Origin: an uncultured Collinsella sp.
GTDB lineage: Bacteria; Actinomycetota; Coriobacteriia; Coriobacteriales; Coriobacteriaceae
Direction of reading: 5' to 3'
DNA: 34,604 nucleotides
Assembly: GCA_900542635.1 (NCBI GenBank)
Contig: UQOJ01000019.1
Span: 1 to 34,604, forward strand
Shown one piece after another: positions 1-7,356 of this stretch. Positions within the stretch are counted from its first letter, which is position 1, and each line of letters begins with the position of its first letter. Position numbers and translations under genes: made by a program. The notes under the pieces were generated by a model. That model had not been told where the DNA came from. It worked only from the letters and a program-made list of their open reading frames with translations, and searched no databases.

Positions 1-49
1 ACGAGATTCGCCTTAGTCTCGTGGGCTCGGAGATGTGTATAAGAGACAG
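1..49. other. Illumina Nextera adapter contamination at contig end
   Basis: These bases are library adapter, not genome. In order they are the tail of the P7 primer (ACGAGAT), an 8-base i7 index (TCGCCTTA, which I recall as the N701 primer index), the Nextera read-2 primer part (GTCTCGTGGGCTCGG) and the 19-base Tn5 mosaic end AGATGTGTATAAGAGACAG at 31-49. Genomic sequence begins at about base 50. Read on the minus strand, the adapter adds the false C-terminal residues CLLYTSPSPRD to the truncated gene next to it. Confidence 0.98.
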
Positions 50-1329
50 ACCTTGGACAGGGCATCGTCAACAGCCTCGACAGCCTTAACGGCAGCGTCG
101 AAGACACCGGTGTGACCAACCATGTCGCAGTTCGCGAAGTTCACGATGTAGAAATCAGCGCGATCCTCGTTGATGGCGGCGACGAGCTTCTCGGTAACCT
201 CGGGAGCGCTCATCTCGGGCTGCAGATCGTAGGTAGCAACCTTGGGGGAAGCGACGAGCACGCGCTCCTCGCCTTCCTTGGGCTCCTCGATGCCGCCGTT
301 GAGGAAGAACGTCACGTGGGCGTACTTCTCGGTCTCGGCGGTGTGCAGCTGCTTCAGGCCATTGGCGGCGATAACGTCGGCCAGAACGTTCTCGGGGAAC
401 GTCTTGGGGAAGGCGACCTCGACGTCAAACGTCGGATCGTACTCGGTCATCGTCACAAAGTGCGAAAGCTTGATCTGCTCGCGCTCAAAGCCGTCGAACT
501 CCTTGTCCGTGAACACGCGGGTCATCTGACGAGCGCGGTCGGGACGGAAGTTAAAGAAGATGGCCGCGTCGCCCTCGTGAATGCCCTCGTTGTGGGCAGC
601 GAAGGGCTCGACGAACTCGTCGCCGCGCGGATCCTTCTCGTAGTAGGCCTTGATACCGGCAACGGGGTCGGTATCGGCATCGGACGCGTTGACCATGACG
701 TCGTAGGCGCGCTGGATGCGCTCCCAACGATTATCGCGGTCCATGGCCCAATAACGGCCCGAGACGGTGGCAACGCGAGCGTCGCAACCGGTCTCCTCGG
801 AGATCTTAGCCAGGAAGGCGCAGAACTCACTCATGTAACCGGCACCGGACTGCGGGTCAACGTCGCGACCATCCATGAAGGCGTGGACGCGAACGGTCTT
901 GACACCGTGCTCGGCAGCCATCTTGACCAGAGCCTCGACGTGGTTCATGTGAGAATGAACACCGCCAGGGCTCATAAGGCCCATGAGGTGGAGAGTCTTA
1001 CCGTCAGCCTTGACATCGTCCATGGCCTTGACGAAAACCTCGTTCTTGGCGATGGAGCCGTCCTTGATGGCATTGTTGATGCGCGAAAGCTCCTGGAACA
1101 CGATGCGACCGGCACCGATGTTGAGGTGACCCACCTCGGAGTTGCCCATCTGGCCGTCGGGAAGGCCCACGTCCTCGCCCGAAGCACCGAGCGTGGTGTG
1201 AGGATACTTCTCGTACAGGCCATCAAGGAAGGGCGTCTTGGCAGCGGCGACGGCGTTCTCGCCATCAGCCGGAGCCAGGCCGCAGCCGTCCATGATAATC
1301 AGGAGTGCAGGAAGATGACGCTGTGCCAT
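50..1329 (-). CDS. gpmI: 2,3-bisphosphoglycerate-independent phosphoglycerate mutase, 3'-truncated
   Basis: Cytoplasmic glycolytic enzyme that interconverts 3- and 2-phosphoglycerate using two metal ions and a phosphoserine intermediate. The N-terminus carries the metal-binding MDGCG (Asp14) and the nucleophile motif GNSEVGH with Ser64, both typical of the alkaline-phosphatase-fold GpmI family. It also has HAFMDGRD and SGRYWAMDRDNRW, which are strongly conserved in the family. About 426 genuine codons remain of a family length near 510. The missing C-terminus is replaced in frame by adapter up to a TAA at 13-15, so that stop is an artifact. The start ATG at 1329 is 5 nt after the tpiA stop (TAG, 1335-1337), so it is the third gene of pgk-tpiA-gpmI. 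Function is secure; only the end is missing. Confidence 0.96.
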
Positions 1330-1334
1330 ATGTC

Positions 1335-2102
1335 CTACTCGCCTGCCTTGACGACCATAGAGGCGAAGTCGGCAGCCTTGAGCGAAGCGCCGCCCACGAG
1401 GGCGCCATCAACGTCGGGCTTGGCGACGAGCTCGGCAATGTTGCCGGGCTTGGCGGAACCGCCGTAGAGAACGCGGATGCCGTCGGCGAGCTCCTCGCCG
1501 AACATCTCCTTGAGGGTCTCACGGATAGCGCCGCAGACCTCCTGAGCGTCCTCGGCGGTAGCGGTCTTGCCGGTGCCGATGGCCCAGATGGGCTCGTAGG
1601 CGACGACGACCTGCTTGGGGCAGGTGATCTCAAGACCAGCAAGGCCAGCCTTGACCTGATTCACGACGTGCTCGACATAGGTGCCAGCCTCGCGGACCTC
1701 GAGGGACTCGCCGCAGCAGAAGACGGGAACAAGACCGGCGGCAACGAGGGCCTTGGCCTTCTTGTTCTGATCCTCGTCGGTCTCGTGGAAGTAGTCACGA
1801 CGCTCGGAGTGACCGATGATGCAGTAGGTGCAGCCAGCGGACTTGAGCATGTCGCAAGAGGACTCACCGGTGAAGGCACCCTTGGCCTCCCAGTACACGT
1901 TCTGTGCACCGAGGGCGATGGGGGCAGCCTGAATGCGGCCATGAACCGTGGTGATGTCGATGGTCGGAGGGCAGACGAGCACCTCGACGCCAGCCGGAAC
2001 CTCGGGCAGAGCCTGAGCCAGCTCGTCGGCGAGCTTGGCGGCCTCGGCGACGTCGTTGTTCATCTTCCAGTTACCAGCGATGAGAAGGGTGCGATTAGGC
2101 AT
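1335..2102 (-). CDS. tpiA: triosephosphate isomerase
   Basis: Interconverts dihydroxyacetone phosphate and glyceraldehyde-3-phosphate in the cytoplasm. The 255-residue length is normal. The N-terminus IAGNWKMN gives the active-site Lys13, IIGHSERR gives the electrophile His98, and VAYEPIWAIGTG gives the catalytic base Glu170 with the start of the phosphate-gripping loop. I chose the ATG at 2102 because the next in-frame start upstream adds 21 residues with no family match. This ATG overlaps the end of pgk by 8 nt (ATGCCTAA), and a GGAGG lies 9 nt upstream inside pgk. Overlap and spacing suggest translational coupling to pgk. Confidence 0.98.
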   Translation of the reverse strand: MPNRTLLIAGNWKMNNDVAEAAKLADELAQALPEVPAGVEVLVCPPTIDITTVHGRIQAAPIALGAQNVYWEAKGAFTGESSCDMLKSAGCTYCIIGHSERRDYFHETDEDQNKKAKALVAAGLVPVFCCGESLEVREAGTYVEHVVNQVKAGLAGLEITCPKQVVVAYEPIWAIGTGKTATAEDAQEVCGAIRETLKEMFGEELADGIRVLYGGSAKPGNIAELVAKPDVDGALVGGASLKAADFASMVVKAGE

Positions 2103-3285
2103 CGAGAAGCGCCTCCACTCCGGGCAGGGCCTTACCCTCAACGAGCTCCATGGAAGCGCCACCACCGGTGGAGATCCAGCTCATCTTGTCGGCCAGGTTG
2201 AACTTGTTGACAGCCGCGACAGAGTCGCCACCGCCGATGATCGAGGTGCAGTCGGCCTCGGCGACAGCCTCGGCGATAGCCTGGGTGCCGTGAGCGAAGT
2301 TGTCGAACTCGAAGACGCCCATGGGGCCATTCCAGAACACGGTCTTGGCGCCCTTGACAGCCTCGGCGTAGAGCTCCTCGGTCTTAGGACCGATGTCCAT
2401 GCCCTCACGATCGTCGGGGATAGCGTCGGAAGCGACAACCTCGGGGACAGCGTCCTCGCCAAAGTGATCGGCAACGCGGTTGTCGATGGGGAGCAGGATC
2501 TTGACGCCCTTCTCCTCGGCCTTCTTAAGCATCTCGCCGGCGCGCTCGACCCAGTCCTCTTCCTTGAGGGACTGACCGACGGACAGGCCCTGAGCCAGGA
2601 AGAAGGTGTAGGCCATGCCGCCACCGATGATCAGGGTATCAGCGGAGTCGATGAGGTGATCGAGAACGCCGATCTTGGAGGAAACCTTGGAACCGCCGAC
2701 GATAGCGACGAAGGGGCGCTCGGGCTCGGCGAAGATGCCGGTCAGCGTGTCGACCTCCTTCTCGAGCAGGAAGCCGGCGACGGCAGGCAGGTAAGCGGCG
2801 GGGCCCACGACGGAACCCTGGGCGCGGTGAGCGGTGCCGAAGGCATCGAGAACGAAGACGTCACCATAGGAAGCGAGCTTCTTGGCGATCTCGGGATCGT
2901 TCTTCTTCTCACGCTTATCGAAGCGGACGTTCTCGAGAACGAGAACCTTGCCCGGCTCGACGGCAGCGACAGCCTCGGCAGCCTTCTCGCCGTAGGTGTC
3001 GGCGACAAAGGCAACGTCGAGACCAGAGAGCTCAGCGAGCTTCTTGGCGACGGGCTCGAGGGACAGCTCGGGCTGGAAGCCGGTGCCATCGGGACGGCCG
3101 AGGTGGCTCATGAGGATGACGCGAGCGTTGTGCTCAACGAGGTAGTTGATGGTGGGCAGGGCAGCCTTGATACGGGTGGTGTCGCCAACGACGCCATCCT
3201 TGATAGGCACGTTAAAGTCAACGCGGACGAGAACGCGCTTTCCGTCGACATCGATGTCGCGGACGGTCTTCTTGGTAAAGGCCAT
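2095..3285 (-). CDS. pgk: phosphoglycerate kinase
   Basis: ATP-forming glycolytic kinase acting on 1,3-bisphosphoglycerate in the cytoplasm, 396 residues, the usual size. The N-terminal substrate-domain motif RVLVRVDFNVP is present, as are MSHLGRPDG (basic patch), GGSKVSSKI and the C-terminal nucleotide-domain segments GGGDSVAAV and STGGGASMELVEGK. The start at ATG 3285 gives the family N-terminus MAFTKKTVRD and follows an AAAGG about 9 nt upstream; a longer reading would add 12 unconserved residues. It is the first gene after the gap terminator and is coupled to tpiA by overlap. A 7-bp inverted repeat lies 24-46 nt before the start codon. Confidence 0.98.
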   Translation of the reverse strand: MAFTKKTVRDIDVDGKRVLVRVDFNVPIKDGVVGDTTRIKAALPTINYLVEHNARVILMSHLGRPDGTGFQPELSLEPVAKKLAELSGLDVAFVADTYGEKAAEAVAAVEPGKVLVLENVRFDKREKKNDPEIAKKLASYGDVFVLDAFGTAHRAQGSVVGPAAYLPAVAGFLLEKEVDTLTGIFAEPERPFVAIVGGSKVSSKIGVLDHLIDSADTLIIGGGMAYTFFLAQGLSVGQSLKEEDWVERAGEMLKKAEEKGVKILLPIDNRVADHFGEDAVPEVVASDAIPDDREGMDIGPKTEELYAEAVKGAKTVFWNGPMGVFEFDNFAHGTQAIAEAVAEADCTSIIGGGDSVAAVNKFNLADKMSWISTGGGASMELVEGKALPGVEALLDA

Positions 3286-3308
3286 GTTTGCTTCTACCTT
3301 TCGTACGT

Positions 3309-3331
3309 GTCTGCCTCCCATTACGGCAGAC
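3309..3331 (-). repeat. inverted repeat in pgk leader
   Basis: Perfect 7-bp arms GTCTGCC and GGCAGAC separated by 9 nt, between the gap terminator and the pgk start codon. It could be a small mRNA hairpin or a protein-binding site. It has no T-tract, so it is not a terminator. Confidence 0.4.
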
Positions 3332-3341
3332 GATTTCTTAT

Positions 3342-3388
3342 AAAAAGGGCGCGACCCTAGGGTGTAAGCCCTATAAGGCCGCGCCCTT
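3342..3388 (-). terminator. intrinsic terminator after gap
   Basis: Arms AAGGGCGCG and CGCGCCCTT (3345-3353 and 3380-3388) form a 9-bp GC-rich stem. On the minus strand it is followed directly by a run of T (3346-3342). It lies 38 nt downstream of the gap stop codon and before pgk, so gap can be expressed separately or at a higher level than pgk-tpiA-gpmI. Confidence 0.85.
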
Positions 3389-3425
3389 CTTTAGACGCTC
3401 AACGAGCTATTCGCTAAAAGCTAAA

Positions 3426-4451
3426 TTAAGCAACGAACTTCTCGAAGTACTTGATGGTGCGGACCATCTGAGAGGTGTAGGAGTTCTCGTTGTCGTACCA
3501 AGAGGTGACCTGAACGAGGGTCTGGCCGTTGCCGAGGTCAGAGCACATGGTCTGAGTGGCGTCGAAGATGGAGCCGTGGGTCTCGCCGACGATGTCGCGG
3601 GAGACGATCTGGTCCTCGTTGTAGGCGAAGGTCTCGGGGATGGTCTCGGCGTAGGCCTTCATGGCAGCGTTGACCTCGTCGACGGTGACCTTCTTGTCAA
3701 CGACGGCGTAGAGGTTGGTCAGCGAGCCGGTCGGCGTCGGGACGCGCTGGGCGGCACCGATGAGCTTGCCGTTGAGCTCGGGGAGAACCAGGCCGATGGC
3801 CTTGGCAGCGCCCGTGGTGTTCGGGACGATGTTCTCGGAGCAGGCGCGGGAGCGACGGAAGTTGCCCTTGCGCTGCGGGCCGTCGAGCGGCATCTGGTCG
3901 CCGGTGAAGGCGTGGATGGTGGTCATAATGCCGGACACGATGGGAGCGAAGTCGTTCAGACCCTTGGCCATCGGGGCGAGGCAGTTGGTGGTGCAGGAAG
4001 CAGCGGAGATGATGTTGTCCTCAGCGGTCAGCGTCTCATGGTTGACGTTGTACACGATGGTGGGCAGATCGCTGCCGGCCGGAGCGGAGATGACGACCTT
4101 CTTGGCGCCAGCGTTGATGTGGGCCTGAGCCTTAGCCTTGCTGGTGTAGAAGCCGGTGCACTCGAGAACGACGTCGACGTCAAGGTCGCCCCAAGGCAGG
4201 TTGTTAGCGTCGGCCTCCTTGTAGATCTTGATCTCCTTGCCGTCAACGGTGATGGAATCCTCGCCAGCAACGACCTCGTGATCGCGAGCGTAGTTGCCCT
4301 GCGTGGAGTCGTACTTCAGCAGGTAAGCGAGCATATCGGGAGAGGTGAGGTCGTTGATAGCGACGATCTCGGAGCCCTCATGACCGAACATCTGACGGAA
4401 AGCCAGACGACCGATGCGACCGAAGCCGTTAATAGCAACCTTTACTGCCAT
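3426..4451 (-). CDS. gap: glyceraldehyde-3-phosphate dehydrogenase, type I
   Basis: Cytoplasmic glycolytic enzyme oxidising glyceraldehyde-3-phosphate with NAD and phosphate. The Rossmann motif INGFGRIGR is at residues 8-16, the adenine-ribose acidic residue is in AINDLT (Asp34, suggesting NAD rather than NADP preference), and the catalytic ASCTTNC has Cys153. The C-terminal WYDNENSYTSQMVRT is canonical. 341 residues is normal length. The ATG at 4451 is preceded by AAAGGAG with good spacing, and the family N-terminus starts here; upstream in-frame codons give an unrelated 34-residue extension. It is transcribed with its own leader (4452-4640) and its own terminator. Confidence 0.98.
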   Translation of the reverse strand: MAVKVAINGFGRIGRLAFRQMFGHEGSEIVAINDLTSPDMLAYLLKYDSTQGNYARDHEVVAGEDSITVDGKEIKIYKEADANNLPWGDLDVDVVLECTGFYTSKAKAQAHINAGAKKVVISAPAGSDLPTIVYNVNHETLTAEDNIISAASCTTNCLAPMAKGLNDFAPIVSGIMTTIHAFTGDQMPLDGPQRKGNFRRSRACSENIVPNTTGAAKAIGLVLPELNGKLIGAAQRVPTPTGSLTNLYAVVDKKVTVDEVNAAMKAYAETIPETFAYNEDQIVSRDIVGETHGSIFDATQTMCSDLGNGQTLVQVTSWYDNENSYTSQMVRTIKYFEKFVA

Positions 4452-4545
4452 TGTGTCTCCTTTCGTAAGGCCCCCGCGAGCTACAGCGCCCGCCGTTGAG
4501 GCCCACAAACTAACCACTCGGCTAATATACCTTTTTTTTGACTTG

Positions 4546-4569
4546 AATTTCACGAGAATGCTCGAAATT
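4546..4569. repeat. imperfect inverted repeat in gap leader
   Basis: AATTTC and GAAATT arms flank a partly symmetric core that includes GAG/CTC with a 2-base offset. It lies in the AT-rich leader of gap. It may be a regulator site or chance symmetry in AT-rich DNA. Confidence 0.3.
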
Positions 4570-4585
4570 GAAAATCAAATTTACG

Positions 4586-4599
4586 TTAAAACGTTTTAA
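4586..4599. promoter_or_regulatory. perfect 14-bp palindrome, candidate LacI/CcpA-like operator of gap
   Basis: TTAAAACGTTTTAA is a perfect palindrome with a central CG. That is the shape of operators bound by LacI-family regulators such as CcpA or MalR. It lies about 135 nt upstream of the gap start codon, just downstream of a TATAGT (4607-4602, minus strand), so a repressor here would cover the likely transcription start. The -35 is weak. The operator reading is inferred from symmetry and position. Confidence 0.5.
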
Positions 4600-4601
4600 A
4601 G

Positions 4602-4630
4602 ACTATAATAGCAGCTAAATCCATATATAA
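4602..4630 (-). promoter_or_regulatory. possible gap promoter
   Basis: The minus strand has TATAGT as -10 (4607-4602, 5 of 6 matches) and a weak TTATAT as -35 (4630-4625) with 17-bp spacing. A second possible -10, TATATT, lies nearer the gene (4529-4524) without a convincing -35. Confidence 0.35.
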
Positions 4631-4644
4631 GTCGTTACTTCAAA

Positions 4645-5574
4645 CTACCTGTTTGCTTCAATGAGCTTTTCAAGCCGTAAAACACGATGGTAGAGGGCTG
4701 ACTTCGACAAGGGAGGGTCAGCCATCTCCCCCAAATCACGCAGCGACAGATCAGGATAGCGCTCGCGCAGGTCGCAAAAGACCGCCAAGGCATCCGGAAG
4801 CGCATCGCGAAGGCCACGCTGCTCGAGCTCATCGATAAGCGCAAGCTGATGTTGGGCAGCACCGGCGCTTCTGGTCTGGTTGGCGAGCTCGGCATTCACG
4901 CGACGGTTCACATCGTTCTTAACCAACTTGACCGCGCGCGCCTCCTCAATCTCGGCAACGCTGCGCTTGGCACCAATCAGCTTTAATAGATGCTCGATTT
5001 CCTCGGCGCTCTTAATGTACACGGCATATGACCCCCGCCGTGCATTAACACGAGCATGGACCCCAATCTGCTCCAACAGATCGCAAAGTCCCTTGGCATA
5101 TTGCTCGCCCTGCACAGCGATCTCCAGATGAAAATCGCCGCGTGGATCGGCCACGAAGCCGCCCGCGATGAGCGCGCCGCGGATGTAGGCAAGCCTGCAG
5201 CAGGGACGGGCAACGATGTGCCGGGGAACACCAGCGACGAGCCCTCCCCTGCGGTCTAGAATGCCCAGCAGCACCAGAGCCTTGTCCAGGTCGGGTTGAT
5301 CGGGCAGGGTAATGAGATAGTTACGGACCTTATGCAAGACCGATTTACGAACGGTGAATTCCGTTTTGAGCTTAAGGATGCGATGCGTCAGTGTGATCAT
5401 CGTGCGCGCGACGGCACCCGTCTCGGTCGCGACCGTCAAACGATACCGCCCGGAGCCGGCCAGCGAAAGTGTACCGCTCACACGCGTCAGGGCGGCAAGC
5501 GTCGACAAATCGCAGTATTCACATTCGGGTTCGCAGCGCGCGAGCTCGTCACGCACCTCGGCGGTAAACGACAT
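4645..5574 (-). CDS. whiA: WhiA family DNA-binding regulator
   Basis: WhiA proteins combine an N-terminal domain related to LAGLIDADG homing endonucleases with a C-terminal helix-turn-helix. They control sporulation in Streptomyces and cell division or chromosome functions in other Gram-positives. The 309-residue protein starts MSFTAEVRDELAR, contains YIRGALIAGGFVADP in the middle, and ends with the conserved RYPDLSLRDLGEMADPPLSKSA segment, typical of the WhiA C-terminal HTH. The ATG at 5574 is 6 nt after the rapZ stop codon without a strong ribosome binding site, so coupling to rapZ is likely. A yvcK gene normally stands between rapZ and whiA; here there is no room for it. Confidence 0.95.
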   Translation of the reverse strand: MSFTAEVRDELARCEPECEYCDLSTLAALTRVSGTLSLAGSGRYRLTVATETGAVARTMITLTHRILKLKTEFTVRKSVLHKVRNYLITLPDQPDLDKALVLLGILDRRGGLVAGVPRHIVARPCCRLAYIRGALIAGGFVADPRGDFHLEIAVQGEQYAKGLCDLLEQIGVHARVNARRGSYAVYIKSAEEIEHLLKLIGAKRSVAEIEEARAVKLVKNDVNRRVNAELANQTRSAGAAQHQLALIDELEQRGLRDALPDALAVFCDLRERYPDLSLRDLGEMADPPLSKSALYHRVLRLEKLIEANR

Positions 5575-5580
5575 GCAGAC

Positions 5581-6501
5581 CTATGCTTTCGTGTTGGCGC
5601 GCGACAGGTCGCGATGGGAAATGCTCACGTGATATTGGGCGCCTTCCAAATAACGTGCCGTGGCCTCGGCGATGGCAACGCTGCGGTGTTGACCGCCCGT
5701 GCAGCCGATGGCAATAGAAAGCTGTGGCTTGCCCTCCGCGATATAGCCGGGCATGACTGTATCGAGCAGCTGTGTCCAAGCCTTCCAGAACTCCTGGGTC
5801 TTGGGATGGTCCAGAACAAAGTCAGAGACTTTCTTATCGAGACCGGTCATGGTGCGCATCTCGGGATCGTAGAACGGATTGGGCAGGAAACGAACGTCGA
5901 TCATAATGTCCGCCTCGACGGGCATGCCGTGCTTAAAGCCAAACGAGAACACGTGAACGTCCATGAGCTGCTGGTCGGACAGCTCGGAGAACGCCATGCG
6001 CAATTTGTTGCGCAGGGCAGAGGTGCGCAAGCGGCTCGTATCGATAATCATATCGGCTCGATCGCGCACGCCCTGCAGCTGCAGGCGCTCGCGCTGAATC
6101 GCATCGGCCGTAGTCTCCCCCGGCTTGGCAATGGGATGGCGGCGGCGGTTTTCGCTATAACGACGGATCAGCACCTCGTCAGAGGCCTCGAGAAACACGA
6201 TGTCACAGCTCATCTCGCGCTCCTCGAGTGCGGCAACGGCATCGAGCAGCTCATCGAACAAGCCCTGGCTGCGCAGGTCGCAGGTGACGGCAAGATGCCT
6301 GCCCACGCCCGTATTGATGCCGACGAGTTCGGCAAGCTGGGCGATGAGACGCGGAGGCAAGTTGTCGATGCAAAAGTAGCCCATGTCCTCGAACACATGC
6401 ATGGCCTGCGTTCGGCCCGATCCAGACATTCCGGTGATGATGACGATATCGGGGATGCGCTCCGAGCGCTCCGCCGCATCCATAGCATCTCCCTTTTGCA
6501 T
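5581..6501 (-). CDS. rapZ: RapZ family nucleotide/RNA-binding protein
   Basis: RapZ (YvcJ) proteins bind nucleotides, and in E. coli act as an RNA-binding adaptor in amino-sugar control; the role in actinobacteria is not settled. The N-terminal P-loop reads TGMSGSGRT, then FEDMGYFCIDNLPP. The C-terminal domain has IGCTGGQHRSVAIAE, the family signature. The P-loop Lys is replaced by Arg, which as I recall is common in actinobacterial members. The ATG at 6501 has GGAGG 5 nt upstream. A second ATG at 6483 (GGGAG, 5 nt upstream) would give 300 residues, and the two cannot be separated by sequence alone. It lies just after the terminator of the nan operon, so it may depend partly on read-through. 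Confidence 0.93.
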   Translation of the reverse strand: MQKGDAMDAAERSERIPDIVIITGMSGSGRTQAMHVFEDMGYFCIDNLPPRLIAQLAELVGINTGVGRHLAVTCDLRSQGLFDELLDAVAALEEREMSCDIVFLEASDEVLIRRYSENRRRHPIAKPGETTADAIQRERLQLQGVRDRADMIIDTSRLRTSALRNKLRMAFSELSDQQLMDVHVFSFGFKHGMPVEADIMIDVRFLPNPFYDPEMRTMTGLDKKVSDFVLDHPKTQEFWKAWTQLLDTVMPGYIAEGKPQLSIAIGCTGGQHRSVAIAEATARYLEGAQYHVSISHRDLSRANTKA

Positions 6502-6510
6502 GTGCGCCTC

Positions 6511-6548
6511 CTAAAACAAGCGCGGGACCCGGCCAGCGGATCCCGCGC
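6511..6548 (-). terminator. intrinsic terminator after nanE
   Basis: Arms GCGCGGGA (6520-6527) and TCCCGCGC (6541-6548) form a GC-rich stem followed on the minus strand by TTGTTTT. It lies about 50 nt beyond the nanE stop codon and only 18 nt before rapZ. It probably marks the end of the nan-opp operon. Confidence 0.75.
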
Positions 6549-6599
6549 GATCAATTGCCTTTATTGAGTATACCGCCCCAAGCGGATACGAGACCTGTC

Positions 6600-7286
6600 T
6601 TACGCCTCAAGCGCAGCCTTGAACCAACTTGTAATACTCGTGGGGTGCGTGATGGCGGTGCCGACGACAACGGCCCAGGCGCCCGCATCAATCGCGGCGC
6701 GGGCCTCCTCGGGCGTGTGCACGCGGCCCTCGCAGATGATGGGAAGACCGGGGAATTCCTCGGTCGCCTGACGCAGGAGCGGCAGATCGGGGCCATCGGC
6801 CATGGTGCAGTCGATGGCGGCGACACCGTGAGAAAGCGTGGTGGATACCAGGTCGAAGCCCATATCAACCGCACGGCGAATGTCCTCGATGGTGGCGCAA
6901 TCCGCCATCAGGAGCACACCCTCCTCGTGCAGCGGGCGGAAGGTATCCTCGACCGTCTTGCCATCGGGGCGCGGACGATCGGTGGCGTCGATCGCCACGA
7001 TATCGGCACCGGCAGCAACGCAGGCGCGAGCGTGACGCAGCGTCGGCGTGATGTAAACGCCCTCGTGCCCATCCTTCCACAGGCCGATAACAGGAACCTC
7101 ACAGCGACCCTTAATGGCGGCAATGTCGGCAAGGCCCTGGCAGCGAATGGCGGCGGCGCCGCCGAGCTCGCAAGCACGAGACATTTGAGCCATGGTCTCG
7201 GGCGTACGAAGCGGCTCGCCCATATACGCCTGAACGCTCACGACGAGCTTGCCCTTCAGGGATTGAATCAAAGGATCGACGGTCAT
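6600..7286 (-). CDS. nanE: N-acetylmannosamine-6-phosphate 2-epimerase
   Basis: Converts ManNAc-6-phosphate to GlcNAc-6-phosphate, the third step of sialic acid breakdown. This TIM-barrel protein of 228 residues, the usual family size, contains VSVQAYMGEPL near the N-terminus, PVIGLWKDGHEGVYITPT, DATDRPRPDG and ICEGRVHTPEEA, all recognisable NanE motifs. The last GTAITHPTSITSWF holds the C-terminal phosphate-binding region. The ATG at 7286 follows an AAAGG about 11 nt upstream. It is the last gene of the operon, separated from nanK by 70 nt that contain a strong hairpin. The neighbours nanA and nanK confirm the pathway. Confidence 0.95.
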   Translation of the reverse strand: MTVDPLIQSLKGKLVVSVQAYMGEPLRTPETMAQMSRACELGGAAAIRCQGLADIAAIKGRCEVPVIGLWKDGHEGVYITPTLRHARACVAAGADIVAIDATDRPRPDGKTVEDTFRPLHEEGVLLMADCATIEDIRRAVDMGFDLVSTTLSHGVAAIDCTMADGPDLPLLRQATEEFPGLPIICEGRVHTPEEARAAIDAGAWAVVVGTAITHPTSITSWFKAALEA

Positions 7287-7310
7287 AAGGCTGTAACCTT
7301 TCTCAGAACA

Positions 7311-7339
7311 GCCTCCCGAGGCGTGTTGTCTCGGGAGGC
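7311..7339 (-). repeat. intercistronic hairpin nanK-nanE
   Basis: Perfect 10-bp arms GCCTCCCGAG and CTCGGGAGGC with a 9-nt loop, located between the nanK stop and nanE start. No T-tract follows on either strand, so it looks like an mRNA-stability or attenuation element more than a true terminator. Confidence 0.65.
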
Positions 7340-7356
7340 TCCTACAGAAGATACGT

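Noticed and set aside
5581..6501. Arg in the RapZ P-loop as a sign of lost function
   Set aside because: As I recall, the GxR variant is common in actinobacterial RapZ, so it is probably lineage-typical.
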